A stretch of 64,000 nucleotides of DNA from Pelobates cultripes (GCA_933207985.1 OW240912.1:110840563-110904562); one strand, 5' to 3'. Positions 45,368 through 57,235 are shown, numbered from the stretch's first letter. The notes: generated by a model not told the origin, from the letters alone. Numbers and translations: made by a program.

Positions 45368-47007
45368 AAGTAAGTGACAGAAAAAAGTTGTTAACATTAT
45401 TTCACACCGCCAAAACTGCTGGTCATCCGGGGGTTACCAAGACTTATAAGAGCCTCCTTCAACAGTTCTGGTGGCCTTCACTCAAGCGAGACGTAGTGGA
45501 TTTTGTTCAGGCTTGTCGGGTCTGTACGCAGTGTAAGTCTCCTAATATGAGACCCCAAGGCCTACTGATGCCTCTATCTATACCCAAGAAACCATGGACC
45601 CACTTGTCCATGGATTTTATTGTAGACCTTCCTCCTTCTGATGGTCAGACGGTGATATTAACTGTGACGGATAGGTTCTCTAAAATGGCCCACTTTATTC
45701 CACTTAAGAAACTACCCTCTGCGATTCAGCTTGCCCAGGTGTTTACCAAGGAAGTGTTCCGATTGCATGGGGTACCTCAGGATATTGTTTCTGACAGGGG
45801 CCCGCAATTTGTCTCTCGGTTTTGGAGGGGCTTTTGTGCTGAGATGGGGGTCTCCTTGTCGTTCACTTCCTCCTATCACCCGCAATCTAATGGTGCAGCC
45901 GAACGTGCTAATCAGTCTGTGGAATTGTATTTGCGCTGCTTCACTAATGCGCACCAGGACGACTGGTCTCGCCTTCTTCCGTGGGCTGAATTTGCCAGGA
46001 ATGCGGTGTCTCATTCGTCTACTGGCTTAAGTCCTTTTGAGGTTGCTTATGGGTTTCGGCCTTCTGTCCTTCCCGGAGCGTTCTCTGACAAGGGAATGCC
46101 CGCCTTGGACCAGCACCTCGCCTCTTTACGGAAGACGTGGGATCAGGTCCATATTGCGCTGTCTCGTTCAGCAGCTGCTCAGAAGAAGTTCGCTGATCGC
46201 CATAGGGGAGCGACCCCTTCTTATGCTCCGGGTGATAGGGTGTGGTTGTCCTCCAAGAACCTCCGTCTCAGGGTCCCCTCCATGAAATTTGCTCCCAGGT
46301 TTCTTGGTCCCTACAAAGTGTTACGTAGGGTCAACCCCGTTTCCTACTCCCTGGACTTGCCTCCTTCCATGCGTATTCCGCACACGTTTCACGTTTCACT
46401 TTTGAAGCCCTTGCTGTGTAACCGGTTCTCTCGTCCTCTCGGACGGCCCGTTTCCCCTCGTGCTGTCTCTAGTGACGTGTTCGAAGTAGCTGCCCTTCTC
46501 GACTCTCGTGTTTCTAGGGGTCGGCTGCAATACCTGGTGGATTGGAAGGGTTACGGCCCTGAGGAGCGGTCTTGGGTTTCGAGCTCTGATTTGCACGCCC
46601 CCTCTTTAGTCCGCTCCTTTCATGCCCGGTTTCCTTTGAAGCCTTCTGCTTCCCGCCCTCTGGGCGGTCTTCGAGGGGGGGGTACTGTCAGGGTCCCGCG
46701 GGCGGCTGCGAGGGGAGGTTGCAGTCCGCTCGCGGCACTCACCCTCCAGCCGTCCGCGGTCCCCCTTCAGCCGTGTGCTCGGCGGGCGGCACCCTCTCTC
46801 CCACGGGTGCCGTCCGCCTCTTCCTCTGTGTCTCCCAGCGGCAGCATGCATGACGCTGCACGCTGGGAGACCGCCCACTTTAACCAACGCCGGGGTCAGT
46901 CACCTGACCCGGCGTTAAAGGCACAGTGCCTCAATCACAGTGGGAGGTTTAGATATCTCCCACGTGTGATTGTTAATTCTGATTGGAAATTATCCAATCA
47001 GAATTAA
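45364..47007 (+). CDS. pol: Gypsy Pol part 2: integrase with chromodomain, running into the LTR
   Basis: The frame is open from 45316. No ATG opens it (the listed start is a GTG), so it must be reached from the upstream pol frame. The zinc domain HX6HX29CX2C uses H14, H21, C51, C54. The catalytic triad is D84, D144, E180 (DX59DX35E) with the context SDRGPQF. A chromodomain follows at ~365-430 (YLVDWKGYGPEERSW), which in chromoviruses steers insertion to marked chromatin. The frame passes through the polypurine tract and stops inside the 3' LTR at 47005-47007, so the last ~110 residues are LTR-encoded. Confidence 0.93.
   Translation: MKVSDRKKLLTLFHTAKTAGHPGVTKTYKSLLQQFWWPSLKRDVVDFVQACRVCTQCKSPNMRPQGLLMPLSIPKKPWTHLSMDFIVDLPPSDGQTVILTVTDRFSKMAHFIPLKKLPSAIQLAQVFTKEVFRLHGVPQDIVSDRGPQFVSRFWRGFCAEMGVSLSFTSSYHPQSNGAAERANQSVELYLRCFTNAHQDDWSRLLPWAEFARNAVSHSSTGLSPFEVAYGFRPSVLPGAFSDKGMPALDQHLASLRKTWDQVHIALSRSAAAQKKFADRHRGATPSYAPGDRVWLSSKNLRLRVPSMKFAPRFLGPYKVLRRVNPVSYSLDLPPSMRIPHTFHVSLLKPLLCNRFSRPLGRPVSPRAVSSDVFEVAALLDSRVSRGRLQYLVDWKGYGPEERSWVSSSDLHAPSLVRSFHARFPLKPSASRPLGGLRGGGTVRVPRAAARGGCSPLAALTLQPSAVPLQPCARRAAPSLPRVPSASSSVSPSGSMHDAARWETAHFNQRRGQSPDPALKAQCLNHSGRFRYLPRVIVNSDWKLSNQN
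46673..46682 (+). promoter_or_regulatory. Polypurine tract of the Gypsy element
   Basis: GAGGGGGGGG lies three bases before the 3' LTR, the expected place for plus-strand DNA priming. It also encodes part of the pol reading frame. Confidence 0.85.
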
Positions 47008-47305
47008 CCTTTGGATTTATATACTTACCTTTCCTGTTCCTCTTCGCCCTGTTGTGGTCTTTGCTTGTTAGTATTGATTCTGTACTTGTGCTTCTGGTTA
47101 CGTACTCTCTGGCTTGTTATCCGACTCTGTGACTTTCTCCTACCCTTTGACCTCGGCTTGTTTCACGTTATTCTGTCTTCTGGTTCCCCTTACTCGGCTT
47201 GTTTTCTGACTATTCTTTGTGTGCTTAGCCCGGCCACTCTAAGGTCCGGTACGGCACTTTGTGTGTGTGTGTGTGTTGGCGTGTTTGGTTCCCCGAATCG
47301 TGACA
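46686..47305 (+). repeat. Gypsy 3' LTR
   Basis: Matches the 5' LTR except for one extra G near 46806 and a few substitutions, mainly around 47010 and 47045. The R-region start corresponds to 47046. The base after it is the first base of duplication 2, copy 2. Confidence 0.95.
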
Positions 47306-50300
47306 GTCAGGCCTGAAGCTCTTTGGCATCACTCCTTCTGAAGTAAGGGTTCGGTGATTTGGTGCCTGAGACATGAGGGGGATACAGCTCCTCCTGGAAT
47401 TGATTAAACTGTCTCTCCTTCTGGGGGCCCTGATGTGCTAGTCATACACCTGGAGAACAATGACCTGGGTACTGTTCTAATCTGGGATACATACAAGGAC
47501 CAATAGAGATAACATAGCTTAACGGACAAGGGCACGTGTATGAGTGTGGGTGTGGTTGGTTGGTGTGCGTGGGAGTGTTTATGAAATTAGTGTGTATAAC
47601 AGGAAATCCTACCTCATTATCACTTAGATATCCAGGCCAGCCACATCTTCCCTCCCACCAACCTACTTCTTTTCTTTGGTCATGGTGGGTTGTTTGTCAT
47701 GGCAGGCAGATGGCATTTCCTTGCCATCTGCCTGCCATGGTTGGGCTACAATGAGCCTTCCCTGACTTTTATGTGGTAAACTGTTGAGTTACCAAATTGG
47801 ATGTGCCCACTGAGCTAAAAGCCGACTAGTGGTAGGCATTTTAAGGTAAAGGGGATTTTGGTGGACTAAGGATGAGGTGAGAACCCCTTGGGGTTTATTT
47901 TCATATCTATCTGGTCAGTTAGATGGACAAGGACATTAATTAAAGCTTTGTTACTGCATGACATTATGTGTTAACTTATGTGTTATGTGATATTCTATGT
48001 GACTCCGTACATATATGTGCTGTCTTCATGCACTTTAGTCTTCATGCACTTCATGCTCCTTCCAATTTTCCCATTAGGTTGAACTGGACTGATGAGAGAG
48101 ATCTATAATCTCCTTCCCAACTCATGAAAACACAAAGCATTGCCACTGGCTGTCATTGTGTATGTGGCACTGGATGTTTTGCACCCCTCACACCACAGAT
48201 GGAGATGGTGGTTCAATGTCAGCATTTTCAACGAGATTAAAAGAACATTATAGGCACCCAGACAACTTCATCTCAGTGACTGGTCTGGGTGCAGTGTCCC
48301 TTTCCTCTTAATGCTGCAATGTTAAACATTGCAGTTTCAGAGAATTGCTTTCTTATAGGAACTTCTTATGCACACGCAGGTCTTCGGTGGAGGAGACAGA
48401 GTCAGTGCTAAGGTACCTCTTCCCTGGAATGAGGTAAGTGTTAATTGGGTTTTTAACCCTTTCAACAGCATTCCTAGCATTAGGAATATAGATTTGTATT
48501 CCTTACACTATAGTGTCCCTTCAATATTTATTCCTATTAGTGTAGGAAGACATTAAGCAGAGTTTTGAGGATTTTGCCCAAATTGCAATTAAACCAGCAG
48601 TCTGAACTTTATGAAAAGAAATTTAAACTGAAAAAATATTTGCTCATTCAGAAATTTTCTACATAAACCCACGTGGCTACTCTCTTCTCTAGCCAGGAAA
48701 TGAAGGAGTGGAAACAAATATGACTAATAAACATTAAGTGTAATTCTTATTACAGTTCTAGTTACATATATATGTGAAACCAATTATCTTTTCAGTTTCA
48801 TTATGTCTTTATCTCTTTAGTCTTTGAATCATTTCCACCTTAATCCCAACACAGCTGCCTCTGTTGCAGTTATAGAAAGAAAGAGGAAAAAATATTCTGC
48901 TCTAAGCCCAACTCCTGTAAACATTTCTAAAAAACCCACCTGAGCAGAAATCTAATCTTTGGGTTACTTTTTTTAGTATTTTTATGGATGACTAAAACTC
49001 TTAGAACTCTATGAGTTTTATTAACAAATTGTTGATTGTGGTGAATTGAAGAGTGAATTGAAAAATATACAGGTTTATGCACTTAAAGGGACACTATAGG
49101 CACCCAGATCTGGGTGCAGGTCTGGGTGCAATGTCTGTAGCAGACCACGTGTAACTTAACTGGTTACCTCCGCTAATTCCTTCTCTCGGCCAGACACGAA
49201 CCATTAAAACAAGCAGACATCCATTCCTCCAGTAACCAGATGAAACATAGTTCTGGGAGTCAACTGATTTATTTCCGACCACACATGGCTTTTATGCACA
49301 GACCCCTACATGTGGTCTCCAATACAAAAATATCCCAGGATCCTTTGTACCTGAGAGATACTTGCGTGGCAAAAAAAACATACTTTAATTATCTCTCAGG
49401 TACAGAAAATCTACACAAAATAGACAGTACACCAAAAGTGCCCCACCAAAACCAGGAACCCCACAAGTTAAATCCCCTAATAGCCCCTATCCGATAACAT
49501 ATCCAAATATCACTCAGATCGGTTTGGTGAAACAGGAATGCCATTGAGGTAAAGTTTTCACCGCACGGACATGAGGCGCTGGACCAAAACTGTTCAAGGA
49601 ACATAGATCTTTGTTCTGGGGGTTTCTGTGCGAACACCATGCCAAGGATTCTCTTAATTCCAGGGTACAAATGCTCCACCTGTTCGGTACTTTATATCTC
49701 CCGTACGACGTTCGCATAATTGGTCAGGAAGTAGAACGGCAGCGGTCTAATCTTTACCATGGTTCGTGCGAGTGCTGCTGCCCACGTTCAGGAGACAAAA
49801 TGACCGCCTTTTTTTGTCGACCATGTGCATTCTGTTATATGAAATGGCGGTCACCCAGGAGAAGCATTCATTAATTAGTTCGCGATTTCGCACTAAAGAT
49901 GCTAGTGTGAACATCTAATGGGGTACAGGGGTGGTCCTACTTCGGGAGACGTATGGAGAAGGTTTGCATATAATAACTCCCAAACGGAAAAGGGAAAAAA
50001 CATATAAAGTGAAGCAAAATAGACTAAATTGGCGGTAGGTTCCACCACAATGTCCCTGTCACACTTAGTCCTGAAATGGAAATTATTGCAGTTTTAGTGA
50101 AACTACAATTATTATCTTGCAGAACTAAGATGGCCTTTAGTGGCTGTCAATGAGACAGCCACTAGAGGCACTTCCTGCTTGTAAGGTGACTTTTGGTCTG
50201 CAGCACTGCTTACCTGTTGGGTGAGCTTAACGTGATTGTGGCGCCACACATGTGCAATAGCACCCCCCCAGTCGTGTAATGTAGGTGGAGGCACATCGGT

Positions 50301-50354
50301 GCTGAGATCAGATAAGTACAGTAAGGGTTTATTAACCTTTACAGTGCCGGTGGA
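47306..50354. repeat. Segmental duplication 2, copy 2
   Basis: Begins at the first base after the Gypsy 3' LTR and matches copy 1. It lacks both insertions of copy 1, so TTAA at 47971-47974 and the sequence at 50347-50354 are empty sites. The sequence continues past 50354 into the rest of the TTAA-type element, which the hAT insertion cuts off in copy 1. Confidence 0.92.
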
Positions 50355-50430
50355 GGGCACCGAGGGGGGCAGAAGATAGTATGATGCTAGGAAAACAGAT
50401 TTGTATTCAGTCTCGCAGTCTGAGGAATAA
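49087..50430. mobile_element. TTAA-type element containing the solo LTR (copy 2, uninterrupted by hAT)
   Basis: The left TTAA is at 49083-49086. After the LTR the element runs through 50055-50354 to a diverged right-end region at about 50385-50430 (GATGCTAGGAAAACAGATTTG). The right boundary is approximate because the terminal repeat has decayed. Confidence 0.65.
49136..50049. mobile_element. Solo LTR, copy 2
   Basis: Counterpart of 38401-39313 with the same ATGTC flanks (49131-49135 and 50050-50054). It carries a handful of substitutions, so the LTR insertion and its reduction to a solo LTR pre-date this duplication. Confidence 0.85.
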
Positions 50431-50604
50431 GCTGCCTGAGATGTAAAAACTGAAAGCAGGAGAATACTACATCTAGAGATAGCTCCAAGATCTCAATTTA
50501 ATATTTGTGTATACGCTTTTCATTTTTTTGAATCAGAATCAGAAATTATTCCATTCTGTTCTAAAAATATTTTCAAATACATTATCTATAGGAAGCCATC
50601 ATTA

Positions 50605-51075
50605 ACCCTTTAAGGACTGAGCCAGTTGTACAAGTTGTGATCAAAACAAAAACGTAAACAAAACCTGGCGACTGCGCTATATGATTTATTTTGCATTTCT
50701 TTAGTACTGCATCATGGCATTTTAACTGAATGTCATAATACTGCTAGCTGTTACTGCAATAAAATGCAGATATTTGTATTCAGTGAAGTCTCACGAGTAA
50801 AATAGTACCCCCCAAGTACAGATTTTATAGTGTTTTGGAAAGTTACAGGGTCAAATTTAGCACATTACATTCTTTAGTTTACACACATTGAAATTTGCTA
50901 GACTCGCTTTGTATCCCCAGTACGGTCCTGCAAAAAGGGTACAAGCATGGATGCCATTACAATTATGCCCCCGACTGGAAAAATTCTGGCGGACGCCCAT
51001 GCTTGCCTTCCCTTAAATTCAAACCCACTTGTCTTTCCCTACTCTCCTCCTCATCTGTACTTGCTTCATGTAATG
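50605..51075 (+). mobile_element. Truncated member of the 55111-57235 foldback family
   Basis: It starts TTAACCCTTTAAGGACTGAG at 50605 and shares with 55111-55520 the blocks GATCAAAACAAAAACGTAAA and GTTTTGGAAAGTTACAGGGT. It has no palindromic partner arm and stops near 51075. Confidence 0.7.
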
Positions 51076-51127
51076 TTTAAAATCATGTTGTGCTTAAGTT
51101 GTATTATTAATTGTTAAAATTATATCT

Positions 51128-51511
51128 GCTGTAGCTGGATATGTATGTTGAAATGTCAGTTTCCCTATTTTCGTCTCTTATCCTATGTCTGTACAACATT
51201 TAGGCTAACGCAAAGAAGAAGCTGTTACAGACCAGCTTGTCTTTGACTTATTTTTCTGTCTTTTTTATGCATGAACCCTGCAAAAAATAATAATATTTTT
51301 GATATGTATTAGCGCTTAAGGACATCTCTTGTATGACTTATGTATGCTACATGCAAATGTGCAATATACCAGAGTGATTCTGAACTGTACTTTGTGTTGC
51401 AATCTTGCTCTCGAAGCTTGCATCTCCAATTCAACCCCTGTGTCCTTTTGTGCTGTTGCAAAATCTGAGAATACTTGGGTTTGAGCCCCAGATAGAAAAT
51501 TCCTGACAACA
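51128..51511 (+). other. Possible ERV 5' LTR end and primer site
   Basis: A TG start near 51128 and a CA end at about 51511 are followed by AATGGTGTGAGAGTGGGAT, which has the shape of a retroviral primer-binding site. No second LTR was found, so this stays a suggestion based on position upstream of the protease/RT relic. Confidence 0.3.
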
Positions 51512-53640
51512 AATGGTGTGAGAGTGGGATTCCTTACAGATTAAGAATTAATTTAATTTTGTTTTGTGTTCTTTACTCTCTCTGGAATCCAGAATCAATA
51601 GTGGTCTCTGTGAAGTGGCGTATGACCAGAGTAAAAACTGGTCTATAGACTCTCAGGAATTAAGTAAGCTATCCTGTCCTTAATTGTAAGGGGTCAGAGT
51701 CGAAAATCTGGATAACCAGTCACAGTATAGTGGGTTAGAGTCCCAAAATGGTCAATATTTGAAACAGGGTTGTATGCATAAAAGTCATTGATGGATGTGG
51801 TTTCCGTTCAAGTATAAGATTAGATATGTGTGTGTCTGAATACCTGTATCTGCTTTGTTTTTCAAATTGTAAGATCGTTATAGTAATTTTTTATTGTTTT
51901 AAAGGGATTCTATTGTGTAAGGAATACAAAGTCTTTTTCCTTACACTATAGTGACCTCCGGTCCCCCCTCCCTGGTGCCTACCTGGCATGTAAAGGGTTA
52001 AAACTATTTACTCATCCGATTCCAGTGCCAAGGGTAGTTTATATAACTGTCAATTGGCAGCCCTAAGACATAAACTAACAAGAGAAAATAAATTGTTGCA
52101 GCATGAGAACTGTTTGTGCCAATCATTATGGTACATTTTTCTCAGAGAACTACAGTTTCTAGTATTCCTTTGAATGATGAGAAAATGTGTTATTTGTTTG
52201 TTTTTTACCTACTTGAGTCTCTGTCAGGTGATTCAGCTCATTTGACAGACAACCTATTTTACAGAGCTAGATATCTTTGTAACTTATATTGTAGTAGAAA
52301 GTTAAGAATGTTTCTTTTGAGAATTCTACTAATTGTAATGACATTAAGCTTGTCTGGAAAAAGTTACTACACAAATGGAACAGATGTGATTCTCAAAACC
52401 AGTATGAGGCTGGTTATAGAGTCAACAGAATCACAGAATCTCAAGTTCAGGCTCTTTTATGGATAGTGTCGCATGAATTAGCAATTGGTTTGGGATAGAC
52501 AAAATAAGAGTCTCTAGCCTTTTTTCCATCTCTGATTTATAAATTGGAAAAACAATCTGAGATGCTGAGACGTATGTTTAAAAAACAGTGTCAGGGTGAC
52601 ATTAAGTAGAGGTAAGCAGGCAGGATTTGACAGTGACTATATATTAGAAATCACAACCTTACACATACCAAGTGAAGTTTTCACTTTGGAGACAGAAATT
52701 CTGGAAGAGACATTTTCAGAGATTGAGAGAGTGGTCCCCGAGCTGCCCCCGGGGAGGGCAGAGGAGAAAGGGAGGCATGGATGGATCTCAGCAAAGATGT
52801 AACAATGGGGTTGGAGACTTTTATCTCTCACTCCCTCCTCCCAATACCTCCTTGACTCCAGGGACACAACCAGGGACCCACCTATAACCCAACTCCTCTC
52901 TGTACCCTTGTCCCAACTACTCCCTACTAGTAGTTACTCTTTACTCTCTAGATAGGAGGGGGCAAGACATATTTTGCTTACTGGACACTGAATCAACAAT
53001 ATGTCAACATATGTAAACATTCCTCTCTTTACACGGACTGAGAATATTATAGGTATTGAAGGAAAAGTCCCAGATGTATCCTATATTCACATGACAAAAT
53101 GTTGGGATAGACCCCATAACTACAAAGCACTTCTTCTTTATAGTGACTGGACAGTCTATTACCCTTATGGGTAGAGAGATGCTGTATGAACTGAGATAGA
53201 ATGTAATCCAGAGAGAACATGTATTTCTTTTCCTGACACATTTATTAACCAGATAAGCACATTTTTTGCAGTCACTTTGCAGCACTTGACCTTTTTTACT
53301 TGATGTCTGCTGTACTTCCCTGGCTATAAAGAAATAGTACAACTGGCATAGGTCTGTTGACCCAGTAGACATGATCACACCCACATGCAAGGCAAAACCC
53401 CTGTTTAGAATAACTGTTCTAGACCTTACATCACTAATGCATGATTTCATGATACAAGGAATGCTTGTGCCCTGCTCAAACCACTGTTATACTCCTATCT
53501 CTACAACACAAAAGCCAAGGCTGGCTGAATATAGGAGTGATGTGTGGAGATTTGTACAGTATTAGAGAGCAATAAATTACTTGATTCCAACAAAAACAGT
53601 TGTCCCAAATATTTACACCATCCAGATACCTGTTATTACT
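51512..53640 (+). pseudogene. Degraded endogenous retrovirus: protease and RT traces
   Basis: Three short, out-of-frame blocks in retroviral order reveal an old provirus. At 52970-52995 one frame reads LLDTEST, a protease active-site pattern with the expected glycine changed. At 53150-53190 another reads LMGREML, resembling the protease end. At 53420-53640 an RT N-terminal region shows a segment like MIQGMLVPC, then WRFVQ, RAIN and VVPN, which are conserved spacing marks of retroviral RT. Stops and frameshifts interrupt all blocks. Gag, the RT active site, integrase and envelope are not recognisable. A TTAA-type element end lies inside at 51898-52020. It cannot encode any functional product. 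Confidence 0.7.
51898..52020. mobile_element. TTAA-type element end
   Basis: TTAA followed by AGGGATTCTATTGTGTAAGG and an inverted partner CCTTACACTATAGTGACC form the subterminal hairpin of this class. The other terminus is unclear; a GGGTTAAA lies near 51996-52003. Confidence 0.55.
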
Positions 53641-55110
53641 CTGTGACCAACTATTGTTATTTATTTATTTTTAAACACATAAAAAATGGGAAATGGTGGA
53701 ACACCTAGAACATTCATTTTTAAATATGCTGCCGTAAAGACCAAAGTCTATACAAAATACAGTTAAAAGAAACAGAGCATACTTAACAACAAAAATACTG
53801 TTTTAAATTTGACAGGCTACTTAAAATCACCTATCTCATCAAACAAATATGGGGATTCAGTTGCACCATATGGCCATATTGTGTTAAGCCCACCACTACG
53901 TCGCAGTACCCCAATATCCACGGGTCCTACACTAATTTTAACATGGGAGATTTATATGCTAACTTGCAATTATTGATTGCTTAAATTGCTTCTAGACACT
54001 CCTCAATGTATGCTTTCCTGTGGTCACCTCCAAAGGGACACTCATAGTGGATGGGTGGGATGCACAGCCCAAAAGGAATCTACACAGATGGGAAAATGGT
54101 AATGGGAATTGGGGTCAAATCCAGAACATGCATTTTTAAGCAACAGTATATTTGTTTGCGAAGACGGGTGATTTTACGCAACCTTGTAAAATTTGAAACA
54201 GTGTTTTGTTTGTGTGCTGTTACTTTAACTGTGTATTGTGCATATTATGGTTACTGAGGATGACAAGAAGTTGTTCATGATCAACAGTGTTGAAAGCAGA
54301 GGTAAGATCAAGAAGAATTAGGAAAGAGTAGTGACCACTGGAGTTAGCAGCAATTAAGTAATTGGATACTTTGGATACAATTGAATGTATACAGGTTTTC
54401 CTTTGTTGAACATTCTGTTATATTTTACCTGACATCCTAGAGTGAGATCAAGAGACTGATAAATGTTTTACACAAATAACATTTTCTCGGTTTGTCTAGT
54501 GTTATTTTCATTTTCTATTTGCATTAACCTGGAGAGGGGGGAGTAGTTGCACTGGGTGCATTTGCTCAGCCTTTCTTGCATCATTTTTTCAACACAAATA
54601 CAGACAGACCGAAGTAGGTTTTTGAGCACAAATTTCCTTCACTTTTTGGGAATTGTTTTTGTTGATTTTCAGCTGCTGTTTCTCAGGGACATTCTTTAAC
54701 TGTTTTTGGTTTATTAAGTCAAAAGAGCACACAGTAATTTTTCAAAGAAATAGTCACTAAAGCGAGACTCTACTTTTGGAACTAAGGAACATTATTATTT
54801 CTCATTATAATTATACCAGCTACTTTTCTTCCCTTGCCTGATGTGCTTGAAGTCAACGCTTTACTTGTAACTACAGAGTCCCAGCTTCAGGACCCTCATG
54901 CATACCTCTTATTAGATCACAAGATGGCTAACATTTACAATGATAGCAAGTATGCTTTCCTAATATACAGGAACACCTGAGGTTTCTTCTAAAAGGCAAT
55001 CTTTTTATTTGAAACAAGGAAGTGGAGACAATGTTTCGGCTTCTCTCTGAGCCTTTATATAAGTCTAAGTCTAACTTGCACAGTTAAATGCATTCATCTA
55101 ACATTCATGT
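53641..55110. other. Mostly unassigned interval
   Basis: 53855-53940 is an inverted fragment of family R (ATTCAGTTGCACCATATGGC). 55028-55066 on the minus strand has a weak hammerhead-like order (GGCT..AGCC, GAAAC, then GUC) without a good core. Nothing else was recognised. Confidence 0.4.
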
Positions 55111-57235
55111 TTAACCCCTTCAGGACGGAGTCAATAGTGCACGTTCTGATCAAAACAAAACGTAAACAAAAACTGGAATTTGCGCTATGTGTCTGTCCAA
55201 CAGTAATTCACCGTCACATTAAGTGCCCCCACACTTATTATATATAATTTTGTTCAGGAGAAACAGGGCTTTAATTTATCATTAACTATTCATATATGGA
55301 ACATAATTTATTATGAATAAAATTTAAATAAAATTGAGAAAATAAGATTTTTTTTTTTTAATTTGTATTTCCGTCTGACATTTTAGCTGTTAATGTCATA
55401 ATACTGTTAGGTTTTACTGCACAAAAATGCACATATTTGTAATCAGTGATGTCTCACAAGTACAACAGTACCCCCCATTAACAGGTTTTATGGTGTTTTG
55501 GAAAGTTACAGGGTCAAATATAGAACGTTCCATTTTCAAATTGAAATTTGCCTGATTAGTAATGTTACCTTTGAGACGGTGTGGTAGCCCAGGAATGAGA
55601 ATTATCCCCATAATGGCATACCATTTGAAAAAGTAGACAACCCAAGGTATTGAAAGTGGGGTATGTTTAGTCTTTTTTAGTAGCCACTTAGTCACAAACA
55701 CTGGCCAAAGTTAGCATTCATATTTGTTTTTGTGTGAAAAAAGCAAAAAACTAATATTTGGCCAGTGTTTGTGACTAAGTGGCTACTAAGAAAGACTGGA
55801 CATACCCCACTTGCAATACCTTGGGTTGTCTACTTTTGCAAATGGTATGCCATCATGGGGGTAATTCTCATTCCTGGGCTACCATACGCTCTCAAAGGCA
55901 ACATAACCAATCTGGCAAATTTCAATGTCAAAAAAATTAAATGCAAGCCTTATATGTGACTCTCTAACTTTCCAAAACACCATAAAACCTGTACATGGGG
56001 GGTACTGTTATTCTCGGGAGACTTCACTAAACACAAATATTAGTGTTTTAAAACAGTAAAACATATTACAACAATAATATAGTCCATAAAAGTGCCGTTC
56101 GTTTGTAAAAAATGCAAAAAAAGTCACTTTTACTTAAAATATCATCGTTGTAATACAATTTACCAGTTTTAAACATTTGAGCAGCTCCCGAGTAAAACAG
56201 TGACCCCTATGTACAGGTTTTATGGTGTCTTGGAGAGTTACAGGGTCAAATATAGTGCTTGCGAATTAAATTCTCTGCACTTTCTCCCTGTGTTGTCAGG
56301 CATGTTAATCAAATTTTAATTAATCAAATCACATAATTATGTTAAAAGATTACTTGAATATACACGTAGAATTTTAATATATATGCATTTATAGGTATTT
56401 AAATTCTACGTGTATACTAATGTAATCTTTTATGTAACTATATGTATTTATCTATATATATATATATATATATTTGCGGTTATTTGTATTTTATATATAG
56501 ATAGATATATATATAGAATGTCATTCTAAGTGTATTTTGTTACCAATATATATATATATATTAATAACAAAATACAGTTAGAATGAAATGACATATGTAT
56601 ATATAATTTATATTAAATTTTGTTTCAATATTTTATTTATTTATTTTAATATTTTATTTATTTATTATTGTAATTATACGTAAATATATATAATATATGT
56701 GTATATATCTATTATATATGTGATATATACATATTATATATATGTAACGTCATACAAAGTGTATTTTACTATTAATATATGTGCTAATATTAGTATTAAA
56801 ATAGACTATGTATGACGTTATATATATATAATATGTATATATATTATATATATAATATATATACATATATTATATATATAAAAATACATTTAATTAATTT
56901 TACACATGTTTATTTATTTATTTTTTACTACTTCCCACCAGCAGGGGGACTGTCTGATATTTCAGACAGCCCCCCTGCTGGCAGATCCACAACCAGCTAT
57001 AGGGGGCCATGTGATCGCTCTTTGAGAGCGATCACATGGCCCCCGGGGGCCTCACTTGCCGGAGGAGGGCTGCCTGGGCGGTCAGGCAGCCCTCTAGAAG
57101 AGGATCGCGGCGGAGGTAAATACGCCAGACCTCCCCTGGGCTTAAGCCGTTACGTCTTTCTATGCCGCCGGAACGGCTTTAAAGCCCTTTAAAGCCGCGA
57201 CGGCATAGAACTCCGTAACGGCGTTAAGGGGTTAA
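55111..57235. mobile_element. 2.1-kb foldback element with TTAA flanks
   Basis: Bounded by TTAA at 55111-55114 and 57232-57235. The ends start CCCCTT and share a CGGAGT block. The middle is a large palindrome: 55400-55709 and 55757-56068 are inverted copies around a ~47-nt loop. A third copy of the motif GTTACAGGGTCAAATATAG occurs near 56236. 56340-56890 is AT-rich with TA microsatellites, and 56930-57230 is GC-rich with several hairpins. The two short open frames in the arms (55414-55701 minus, 55765-55959 plus) mirror each other because the arms are inverted copies. Confidence 0.8.
56930..57230. other. Run of four strong hairpins at the foldback element's right end
   Basis: Successive inverted repeats: 56939-56978 (CAGCAGGGGGACTGTCTGA with its complement), 57005-57044 (GGGGCCATGTGATCGCTCT with its complement), 57067-57093 (GGGCTGCCTG..CAGGCAGCCC), and 57147-57222 (CCGTTACG..CGTAACGG with inner complementary blocks). 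They lie side by side and are GC-rich against an AT-rich neighbour. Confidence 0.85.

Larger units (their letters stand above)
41770..47305 (+). mobile_element. Ty3/Gypsy sushi-class chromovirus, nearly intact
   Basis: 5536 bp with two LTRs (619 and 620 bp) differing at about 5-6 positions, so insertion is recent. The order is LTR, PBS-like site, gag, -1 frameshift site, protease-RT-RNase H, integrase with chromodomain, polypurine tract, LTR. The gag resembles the RTL/PEG10 (sushi) family. There is one frame break in pol. The bases next to the LTRs do not match (CATGA before, GTCAG after), so no target duplication is seen. Confidence 0.95.

Noticed and set aside
45712..46285. Shadow open frames within the integrase region
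   Set aside because: They overlap the integrase in other frames and contain no domains.
55028..55066. Fourth hammerhead copy on the minus strand
   Set aside because: Only a stem II-like pairing and GAAAC are present; the CUGANGA core is not recognisable, so it was not called as an RNA feature.
55414..55959. Two similar open frames on opposite strands that could be a paired gene
   Set aside because: They mirror each other because the DNA is a palindrome; no start context or conserved domain supports coding.
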